64,000 nucleotides of DNA from Gnetum montanum. Lineage: Eukaryota; Streptophyta; Gnetopsida; Gnetales; Gnetaceae. Under the pieces are notes generated by a model, which worked only from the letters and a program-made list of their open reading frames with translations, was not told where the DNA came from and ran no database searches. Position 1 is the first letter of the stretch, and every line of letters starts with the position of its first letter. The stretch is from NCBI GenBank assembly GCA_015680685.1, contig MNCI01007652.1:355793-419792 (forward strand), written 5' to 3'. The translations under genes and the position numbers were made by a program. Positions 55,590 through 64,000 of this stretch are shown here, one piece after another.

Positions 55590-57474
55590 TGTATGGATGA
55601 AGTGGAAATGTATAGTCCCTTTCTAATTAACAGATCTCACATCCACCATCATTTTCTGTATTTGAATCCACAACCTCATCGGCCATAGTCATTTTTCCCT
55701 TACCCTTGTCACGTGCATGGCCTGAATCTCTCAACTTTTTCTTATCATGGTTACTACTTCATTCCTCATTAGACTCCTCTATGATCTTTAGGATAGTTTC
55801 AATTTTACTATCTAAGGAGCTCCATATTTCATCTACCTTAGTCGATACTTCTGTTGTTAGCTTTTGAAGTGGTAAGGTTTTTCTATTCACCAACTCTTCG
55901 AGTGGTGAATCATCCTCTTCATCACAGAAGGGAAGGATTGCGATTGTATTCTTTTGCACTTTCTCTTTTTCATAGCTCCCCTTCTTCTTTAGCTACTTGC
56001 TCCAAAAATTAATGAATTTCATGGGACCTAAGTTCAAATAATCTCCCTTAGGCATATGTCCGAAGGGTTCTCCTAGTTTCATATCTTAGCCCATCTACGA
56101 GGTGGCGGAGTTTATCCTGTTGTGCATAACCATGGCCCAAGCAATGATGTAACAATGCATAATATTGGCCCATGGTAGCATCCAAGGGTTTATGAGTACC
56201 ATGCTTCCATCCTTGGATCTACTTACGCAAGTTGAACACTCTGGAGTACGTTTGGTATTTATTGTTAAATAATTCTAGCATTGCACGACACCTCCTAATG
56301 GTTTCTAGTTTTGAGGACCGGTACCAGCTTTCTGCTTCTTTTATGAGTGTCCTAGGAAACAACTTTAACTTTTGCCACTCATTTTCAATATTCTACAAGG
56401 CGTAGGCATCATGGAATGCCTGTAAGTGATTTTTTAGATTAGCTTTGTATCCCCCCTCAAATCGTGAGATATTATTCATGTCCAGTCTCTTGATTCGACT
56501 ATCTTTTTGATGCCTTGTAGGTATTCTAACAACCTTTGTAATGTCTAACATACTCCCTTCATGATCATGATGTCTCTTCATGAGGGGTTCTTCATGATCA
56601 TCTCTCTCATGATGTCTATGATGCCTATGTGGTTCCCTACTTTCCCTTCTTTCATGCCTTAACTCCCTAGAGTGCCCTCGTCCTCACTCTTGACTCTCTT
56701 GTCGAGGTCTCTCATTTTGCTTACCCTTATCCTCATCATTGTGATCTTTGTGACTGCATCCTAATGTGGAAGGAGAGGGTGAATGATGTGATGAAGGGAA
56801 AGAATAAGGAGAACCATCACCATGATGATGTTTCTTACCTTCTCTTCGGTGTCTACGGCCCCGATCGTGATGACGATTAGACTGCCCATCCTTATCATTT
56901 GTTTGTGTTCCCTCATTGAACACTTGGTGTTCGTGGGAATCAAAACCAGGGTTGTGTATTGTGGAGCATAGGTTCTGATACACCACCTCCTCACTCTTGT
57001 TAGGAGGGGGAACATCATTTAGTGGAGAACCTATTGAGATAGGTTCACCACCCTTAATTTCTCTTATGACGGGCGAAGCATTGCGGGGTCCTTTGCCCTT
57101 CAAAGATGTGTGATAACTCTCCTGCCGTGAGTCCCTTAGACATTGTGCCTCTATGGGATGGTAATCCCTTATGTCATAATCTTCTGCAACATATTTAGTG
57201 TATAATTCCATCATGCCTATTTGTGCAAGAGCATGAAGGAGCATGCTAGGGACTGCCCGATCTGAGGGTAACACTATGTTATCTTGCAAATCTCTCCAAC
57301 GCAATTGTTCATCCTGATGGAGGATAAAAGTAAAATTGGGTATATACTCATCGTGATGAGTATATACCACCTGATACTATTGAGGAACTGGCAGTTGGTT
57401 ACGTGTGTTAGACTGTCGACAGTCTCTTGTGTGATCCCTAGGTGGTGAAGTGCTTTTGTTCGAAGAAGAAGACA
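55590..57474 (-). pseudogene. gag of K, N-terminal to zinc-knuckle part
   Basis: The minus-strand ATG (57474-57472) opens MSSSSNKSTSPPRDHTRD. The long open segment 57370-56684 has YIPNFTFILHQDEQLRWRDL and a His/Arg/Glu-rich tract. 56581-56393 gives IKRLDMNNISRFEGGYKANL and NHLQAFHDAYAL, the start of the capsid region, then stops follow. Near 55960-55760 a helix VSTKVDEIWSSLDSKIE is seen, then GCEIC, the first half of the zinc knuckle, near 55635. At 55567 it is cut by the inverted LTR. Confidence 0.7.
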
Positions 57475-57597
57475 TTATGTCTTATTCAGTGTGCTGATTA
57501 ACCGTTATATAATTTTTTGTTTAATTAATCATAAGGGTTAATTTAAGCTTCCCAATAATGTGGATGATGTCCTATGTTCTACTTAGCACACAAACAA

Positions 57598-57614
57598 CTT
57601 AGTCCCCGGCAACA
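57598..57614 (-). other. Primer binding site of K, partly in gap
   Basis: The minus strand reads TGTTGCCGGGGACTAAG, an exact match to GTTGCCGGGGA of the tRNA-Asp site. The first bases (TGGCGCC) fall in the N run. It is the least decayed PBS in the window. Confidence 0.75.
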
Positions 57615-57938
57615 NNNNNNNNNNNNNNNNNNNNNNNNNNNNNNNNNNNNNNNNNNNNNNNNNNNNNNNNNNNNNNNNNNNNNNNNNNNNNNNNNNNNNN
57701 NNNNNNNNNNNNNNNNNNNNNNNNNNNNNNNNNNNNNNNNNNNNNNNNNNNNNNNNNNNNNNNNNNNNNNNNNNNNNNNNNNNNNNNNNNNNNNNNNNNN
57801 NNNNNNNNNNNNNNNNNNNNNNNNNNNNNNNNNNNNNNNNNNNNNNNNNNNNNNNNNNNNNNNNNNNNNNNNNNNNNNNNNNNNNNNNNNNNNNNNNNNN
57901 NNNNNNNNNNNNNNNNNNNNNNNNNNNNNNNNNNNNNN
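57615..57938. other. Assembly gap (324 N) in the right LTR of K
   Basis: From the PBS to the outer LTR end there are only 578 positions including N, against 871 in the left LTR. About 290 bases are therefore under-represented if the LTRs had equal length. Confidence 0.75.
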
Positions 57939-58192
57939 TCTTTATTTCCGTACACAAACTTGTGTTCAGGTACAATATTTGCTCGAATAAAGATCCGTTC
58001 ACTTTGGAGCTCCTACTGTGGGCACACAGAAATTATTCTATCTCTGGAGAGGTAAAACTGCCAGAGTTTAGCTACGGTTTAGGCCTAAACTAAGAAACAA
58101 GGGAGAGTCACCTCTTATTTATAGATTTGGCGACGCACTGCGATATCGTGTATGCGATATCATAGGGGAAGACGCGATATCGCATCCCATCA
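57939..58192 (-). repeat. Right LTR of K (U3/R part), minus orientation
   Basis: On the minus strand it starts TGATGGGATGCGATATCGCG. GATATC palindromes lie at 58136-58182, and TATAAATA at 58123-58116. Inner part is in the gap. Confidence 0.85.
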
Positions 58193-58197
58193 ACTAA
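58193..58197 (+). repeat. Target-site duplication of K, right copy (ACTAA)
   Basis: It is identical to 54692-54696. Confidence 0.7.
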
Positions 58198-58479
58198 GCA
58201 TCATAATACCATCTAAGTATAATATTTGAATGTTCTTTGTGCACATGAGGGTAAAGTAATCAATGTCTATGTTAGACATCTATTTATAAAGTACTTAAAT
58301 GTTTCATTTTGGCATGGAGGTGTTAGGGTTGATTGGTCTATCATTTATTGTTAGTTGTTTTTGTCTCGATCTAGTATTTGACTAAGGTACTTAATTAAAA
58401 GATAATGTGGTTAACATGATTACTTAATAGAGGTTCCAACCTTTATTATCATTTCTAATTATGGATCATGAAAATCAGG

Positions 58480-58840
58480 CTTACCTTTGAGTTGAGTTAC
58501 TTCTTCAATTTTTAGTGCTTTTCTAAATGCCTCATTAAGGATTTTAAGATGACTCTTAATTAGACTAGCATGAATGAGTCTATTACATGACTTGTGAATA
58601 TTTTGACCAAGTAATCTTTAAATGCTTAATGTTTTAATTTGTATTTGATATTGCATCATCGATTAAAAAATTCTTGAATAGATTCAAAGTTTTCCTACTT
58701 AAGGTTATTTAATATTTTAGGTCACCATGGTTCTCTATATTATTAATAGATTGCTTAATGAAAAAAATTAGTAAGCTCTATGAAGTGCTTAATGGTATCA
58801 AAAGGAATAGATTGATACTAATGAAAATTTGTATTAATTA
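58480..58840 (-). pseudogene. gag fragment of another gypsy element
   Basis: Minus-strand frames give NLKXENFESIQEFFNRWCNI, LVKIFTSHVIDSFM and LIKSHLKILNEAFRKALKIE. These resemble the gag C-terminal capsid helices (NLKQ...ESIQEF..RW...AF.KALKIE). Frameshifts and stops are frequent. No LTR is found next to it. Confidence 0.45.
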
Positions 58841-61800
58841 AAATTTAGGAAAGATATGTCAAAAACTATTCTAGATTGATAAAACAAGTTTTTCCATAAT
58901 TTTTAAACTCATAGATATGTTAGATAGGATCTATACATTCATTGAATATTTGTGTAAAATCCTCCTATTGCATCTTAGCTAGGATGATATTATGTCTAGA
59001 ATCATATAATAATTATAATATGATATGATCAATGAACATACACAATATGGAGTTAAAGATTTAATACCTAATTTACATAATATAGTTAGTAAGAATAATA
59101 AAGAAAAATGATCATTATATAATATTTTAATCTTGTTATCCACATCCTCAAAATATCATATACATCTATATCATGTTTTACATTCAAGTCAAAGCCTCAA
59201 TACTTTTCTATAACAAAACCATAGATATACATACATTAAATATATAAATATATATAATATACATAGCTTCATCCTTACCATCATCTTTGGTTTCCTCCTA
59301 TATCTTTAGCTCCATCACCTACAAAACATAAAGTTAGTAAAAACTAAGTGGAAATTCTTTATGCTTCCACTACCAATCATCTCATAAGCATCACATTAAA
59401 GGAGGAGAATGAGGAAAGGGAGCATCATGTATCGAATGTTAGTATTGCATGCACTTAATGAATTTCATGCATAAAAATCATCACATTAGGATACATAGAC
59501 ATGTTACAAATACAATAACTATTTTTTCAATAATACATATGTAGATGTATTCAACAACAAGGACTCCACATCACTTATATAAACTTACATTACAACTTAT
59601 GCTCTAAAGTTTCATATCAAACATTCTTGGTAACACATGCCCTATAATCACGATAAAATAATCAAAACATGCATAGATACCTACTACTAAGCCTTAAGGG
59701 TTAACATGCAACTGCATCATCACATGAGCTAGTAACAATCTACTACTAAACCTTAATTATTACTCTAGATCATCACAAGATTAATACACATTGATACACT
59801 CATCACTACTATAATAAAAAAAACATACAATATCAACTAAAAGACAAATCCATGGAATAATTAGTATATCCATGATTAGTGTAGCATGTGATCAGTAGTG
59901 ATCATGAAACTAATTTATTTTTGGTTTAGATTTTTTCCTAAACCAAGATGTGTTGTGAATAATATTCATGGTTTCACCATGAGTGTTAATCCATGAAGTT
60001 TTTTGGTGGTCGACTTCATTGGTGGGATTGCTTCCAATTGCTTCTACCTATAATCTTTTCCTTGGGGCAAGAAGGCTTAAATTAAGGCTTTTTCTTGATT
60101 TTTTCCCCTTCAAAATATACTAATCCTTCTAATCCCATTGGGTCTCTGACCTTCCATGAAAATGAGGATAGTGAAACACCACCAAGAAAATGCATGTTAC
60201 AATCCCCTTTGGCATTATAAATTTTACCCATACACTTAAGGTTGGTTTCTCATTGTAAAATGTGAATTTTGTAACCCATGAGTTGCAATCTCACATAGTT
60301 GGACTTTTGGGGCTGAAAAATGCCTCATAAGTTATCATAGCCTCACTTCCTAAGTGGAAAAAGTCATATTATTCTATATTTTGGCTTGGGAAGGTTGAAA
60401 ATGCCTTGGAAACTATCAAATTTGGCATTTTCATGGGTTTTTGTGAGGGTATAGCCTCAACTACACTAAAACCACCTATCCCTAGTGTTAGTGGTGTTGG
60501 ATTTTCATTTTCCTAGTAGAACCTAGTGTAGTTGTCACAAAACCTAGTGTGGATGTCTTAAGGCTAGCATTGGAGTGGATGGGGGTTTCATTCTTCAAAA
60601 AATTCCAACATTGCCCCATCAATTCTAGTGTATATTACAAAATTCCAGCATTGTTCCACAAGGCTAGTATTGGTGGGTAAAGAAAATATGGTTGGAAAAG
60701 TTTGTTTACTATTTTTGGTATCTGGAGAGGTTTTGGTGGTCTTAGGGGTATCAAGAATTACCATATATAGAATCTACACTAGAAGTAAAGTCCTACTACA
60801 CCTACAATTGATTTCAATCTATCAGTAACCATGGCAGAAATTCGTAGCCAAAAATTAGTAGCCATGTGACCTATAAAAGCCTATTTGAAACACCTTGAAA
60901 AAATTCTTAAGCTCTTGAATTCTTGAACTGATAAAGCTCTTGGAAATTCTTAAGCATTGGAACCTTTGAAAATCTTAAGCATTTATAGCCTTTAAGCATT
61001 TGGCAATACTTTTGGAGCAAACCTATAACTACCTAAGCCCAAAGACTCTCTGTGTAGTACCCCCTTTAGCAACAAAAGTCTACCATATACCTTACTCCCC
61101 TAGTGATCAACGTTGCAAATTTGGGCTAAAAATTTGCAAGGAGTTTTGTTGTTGGGAGTTTGGAAGTACCTAGATTGTGGAGCTAACTATAGAGTGCAAA
61201 CTACCAGCTTCAATAGGCTTCAACCTCCATAAAAGAAAACTCATGCTTTTAGGCATCATTTGTACATATTACAAAATTTTTATTTTGAATATTTTTGTTG
61301 TAATAAAGTTTATACTTCATTTTTTGTGCAAATTATCATGATTTTATTTTGTGCATTCATTTTGAGATTAGATTTGCATTATTTTTACCATTTGTTTTCC
61401 GTTGTTTATACTTTTCAAGTCCCTGGGTGATCAACAAGACTATTCAGGGCACCTTGGATCCTCTTTCTCGAAGGCCCTTGGGATCTAAGGTTAAAACTAT
61501 TCAGCACTTGGTATTTTCAATTTTTTAGTAATCAAGATTTTTAGGTGCAATAGTTTTATGGTGTTAGAAGAAGTGTATCCATCCAAACTCTTTGCCAAAT
61601 CTAGCCATATCCCTTTTTGGAATAAATATTTTCCTCTTTGCAAGTCTAAACATTTCAATTTTTTTACATCAAAATTTCTACTAAGAAACCAATGCTACTA
61701 TCCATTTTTTTTTGCAACTAATACCCCATGTATTAGTTGCATGTAATTTGGATTTTCACAAAATTTTCACAGCAGTTGGATTTCCTAAAGTCAATGTGTT

Positions 61801-61891
61801 TAACACAAAACCTATCATTCTTCCTAGCTAAAACCTACCTTTGTATGTTCTAAAGGCTAGCATTACTTAGCTCCAAATACCCAATCCTCCC
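58841..61891. other. Intergenic DNA without recognisable gene
   Basis: I see AT-rich sequence, partial repetitions such as CTAGTGT/CTAGCATTGG around 60480-60670 and CTTAAGCAT around 60945-61000, and no supported gene. Confidence 0.4.
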
Positions 61892-62716
61892 TGATGAGTG
61901 GCGAGGTACCCCTACACTCAACCATATGAATATGAGTGTAACACACGTGATCTGGTCGAACTCCGTAGACTAAGTGCCTACACGCCTTATGGAACACTTA
62001 AGGTTAATTATTCTTTTTCTTCCTAGACTTACTTGTATTTGTCATGGTGTATGGTTAAGTAAGTTCGAGGTATATGATTTTTATAGCTTTTCTTTTATCT
62101 CCTATGCTATTAAGGTGAAGGGTTGAAGAGGCTAATTACTAACTCTAACTAACTAACTAAGTCTAAATTAACCTAGCGTCAGCATCCGTTCCCACTTACC
62201 GTTCACACCCTAAACCAATGCAACCGTGGTTACCAAATGCTATTCATTACTAGGATCACCACACGTAATGCACATGCTCGAAGCGGTCGTACTGAGGCAC
62301 TTAACTAGGAGAGAAGGGTTGAGAATGATATAATTCCTAATAAAGCATGTAAATGGAAAATAGTAAATAACAATAAATAAAATCCTAATTAGCCTATTCC
62401 ATGCACAGCAAGGTTTATCCAGGAAGTTCATCTTTATTTCGATACACAAATATGTGTTCAGGTATAATATCTGCTCGAATAAAGATCTGTTTACTTTAGG
62501 ACTTCTACTGTGGACACATGGAAAATATTCTATCTCTGGAGTGATCAATCTGCCAGAGTTTCACTACGGTTTAAGCCTAGGATGAGAAACAAGGAAGAGC
62601 TGCCTCTTATTTATAGACTTTATAGCGTACCACGATATCGCATACAGGATATTGTAGGTGACAACACGATATCGCGAAGGCCACAATATTCCATGCCCAT
62701 GCAATATCGCGTATCA
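61892..62716 (-). repeat. 3' LTR of E (825 bp)
   Basis: On the minus strand it runs from TGATACGCGATATTGC to CCACTCATCAG. GATATC/AATATT palindromes lie at 62632-62710, and TATAAATA at 62615-62608. The purine tract AGTCATGGGGGTA is at 62729-62717. Confidence 0.87.
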
Positions 62717-62907
62717 TACCCCCATGACTAAATGAAAACTTGTCCTCGAGTTCCTTACAATAATATCAGGAAGGTATGGGATTATTGACTCAAATGGAAC
62801 AAATGGAACTAATGGGATGACATGTGAATAGATCATAATTACAAGAAATAACAAAATTGGTGTTTAGGACAACAAGAGTGAACACCTTATTACATTGACA
62901 TTAGGAC

Positions 62908-63087
62908 TCATTTAGCAGCTGAGAAAGAAAGAGAGAAAGAAGTGTTGCTGTTACCAATGCCAAGATTTCTTCTTTCATTATCCATCCATAAGCACACCAT
63001 CAGTATTGCTCCTTGCATAGCTACTTCCAGTAATGCTCCATTCCAAGTGTTCCTTCCATATCCCCTCCGTTGTTGTATGATTTCCAT
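62908..63087 (-). CDS. Small ORF of the X segment in E (59 codons)
   Basis: The ATGG directly follows the acceptor of a 60-nt intron-like unit (63147-63088). The frame reads MEIIQQRRGYGRNTWNGALL, then MCLWMDNERRNLGIG-like residues and a Ser/Phe-rich end. The A2 copy keeps GRNTWNGAM and LRMDNKRYNLGIG but has one stop. The A1 copy is frameshifted. It occupies the place that ORF2 has in B and C. Coding is uncertain. Confidence 0.3.
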   Translation of the reverse strand: MEIIQQRRGYGRNTWNGALLEVAMQGAILMVCLWMDNERRNLGIGNSNTSFSLSFSAAK

Positions 63088-63477
63088 CTACACACACAAC
63101 AGAATCTTATATTAGCAAGGGTAAATGAATTTCAATGTAGTTGATACCTTGCTTCGGTGAAAGTTCTATTGGCTAGGTTGTGGTATGGCTAATATGAATC
63201 TGGAGATATAATATTGATGACTACCAAAGGTGTAGGGGTTAGGAGAAAATTGAAAAAATCGAGGCTAGGAGAAAATCGAAAAAATCGGGCCCCGTACCCC
63301 CATGACTAATCGCGAACCTTCGGTAGCGTTAAAATGGAGAAAGAAAAGCAATAATAAAGATAGATAAAAATAATTATAGCATTGATGAAATGGATGTCAA
63401 GATAGAAATGAAAAAAAATAAAATTAATTGCAAAAATGTTAGGGAAAAGAAGTTAACTGGTGCACCAAATAGGAATG

Positions 63478-63530
63478 TTAGTGGGTCCTCCCCAAAGCAG
63501 GCTCATGCCCTCAATGCCCTAACAAATCCA
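63478..63530 (-). other. Conserved noncoding block, copy in E
   Basis: The minus strand reads AGGGCATTGAGGGCATGAGC and then CTGCTTTGGGGAGGACCCACT, nearly the A2 sequence. Confidence 0.55.
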
Positions 63531-63598
63531 CATTCAAAGAGTCCGTAGGCTCTAGGAATGTCATTTGGAACAAGAGTTAAAGTCTTAACCGCAAGAAT

Positions 63599-63862
63599 TT
63601 ACCAAAAAGAAAACAATGCATCAACCAAAATATACACTAATGATACAATCGGTAATGAGGTGAAGAATGCAGAGAAGGATGGAGAGAAGAGAATGGAATG
63701 GAATCCCAAGAACAAGATGGCGTATAGCCCCTTGTGTGTTTCATGATTAATGTGACTTAGCAAATCCCATTCCAAGTTCAACTTCAAACAAACCACTTCC
63801 AGTGACCTCACATTAATACATTCGGCTAAACCATCCCCTTGAGGTAACAAGAATGCCTTCAC
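63599..63862 (-). CDS. ORFx of element E (87 codons, open)
   Basis: The frame starts MKAFLLPQGDGLAECINV, continues with SLEVVCLKLNLEWDLLSH and a hydrophobic half FLGFHSILFSPSFSAFFTSL, and ends VDALFSFW-stop. It is collinear with A2 and, more distantly, with B and C ORFx. The hydrophobic run of about 35 residues could span a membrane, though Pro and Ser residues weaken this. The function is unknown. Confidence 0.4.
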   Translation of the reverse strand: MKAFLLPQGDGLAECINVRSLEVVCLKLNLEWDLLSHINHETHKGLYAILFLGFHSILFSPSFSAFFTSLPIVSLVYILVDALFSFW

Positions 63863-64000
63863 CTAAGAGCCACGACCATTCTGACGAAACGAATGAGGAG
63901 AGAAAGGGAAGAGAGAAGGGCCTTAGTTAGAGGAAACATTTTTATTCCATAACCAGTGCTTGTAGCCTAAGGGATTATTTTTTCTAAGGGGTGTGCTTTT

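Larger units (their letters stand above)
54697..58192 (-). mobile_element. Element K, LTR element with inverted LTRs
   Basis: The right LTR (to 58192) and the gag are on the minus strand with a PBS between them, a normal 5' end. The left LTR (54697-55567) is complete but points the other way. It is joined by its exact U5 end (CTCATCA) to gag sequence at the zinc-knuckle position. Both outer ends are U3 ends (TGATGGGATGC) and are flanked by the 5-bp repeat ACTAA. This is not a normal provirus. A gap (57615-57938) lies inside the right LTR. Confidence 0.65.
61892..64000 (-). mobile_element. Element E, inverted relative of A, runs off the window
   Basis: On the minus strand the order is ORFx, conserved block, X segment, purine tract and 3' LTR (62716-61892), as in A2. 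The bases beyond the LTR (CTCCC, 61887-61891) are the expected TSD, with the partner outside the window. Confidence 0.75.

Overview
The window is nuclear DNA of a land plant, most likely a seed plant with a large, repeat-rich genome. The evidence is one spliced plant-type gene with a long first intron, GT-AG introns, a dense layer of old Ty3/gypsy LTR retrotransposons primed by a tRNA-Asp-like site, and heavy C-to-T/G-to-A decay as expected of methylated repeats. The species cannot be named from the sequence. There are no prokaryotic genes, no rRNA or CRISPR array, and no tRNA gene that I trust. Gaps lie at 16036-16638, 45921-45922, 52169 and 57615-57938.

Layout. 1-6099: nested 3' ends of related LTR elements (A1 in A2 in D). 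6105-10795: decayed repeat DNA with a gypsy reverse-transcriptase fragment. 10796-19690: element B, complete, with TSD ATGTT. 19696-24154: more repeat DNA and the minus-strand element H. 25013-31662: the only host gene, an RNA-binding protein of the plant nuclear speckle (NSR) type, six coding exons, 342 residues. 31663-37384: AT-rich DNA with the 3' end of an RTE-like LINE. 37385-48450: element F (+ strand), split by element C (38762-46534, - strand, TSD CATGA). 48530-51950: element G, a decayed gypsy element with gag, RT, RNase H and integrase on the minus strand. 54697-58192: element K, whose two LTRs point in opposite directions yet are bounded by the TSD ACTAA. 58480-58840: a gag fragment. 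61892-64000: element E, an inverted relative of A that runs off the window.

The most interesting content is the retrotransposon family A/B/C/D/E/F/H/K. All LTRs are TGATG...CATCA-like. The best kept U3 regions carry clustered GATATC palindromes just upstream of a TATAAATA box. B and C have perfect 5-bp TSDs but encode no RT, RNase H or integrase. They carry gag, a small conserved ORF (ORFx), a conserved noncoding block, and then a second transcription-unit-like module: GATATC palindromes, a TATA box, a noncoding exon, an intron, and an ATG directly after the 3' splice site that opens a 929-codon ORF2 with a coiled-coil C-terminal half. In C this ORF2 stays in one frame for its whole length, interrupted only by stop codons. 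I read this as a non-autonomous gypsy group moved in trans and carrying an accessory gene with its own promoter and intron.

These are readings by eye. No alignment or database search was run; ORF2 and ORFx functions are unknown.
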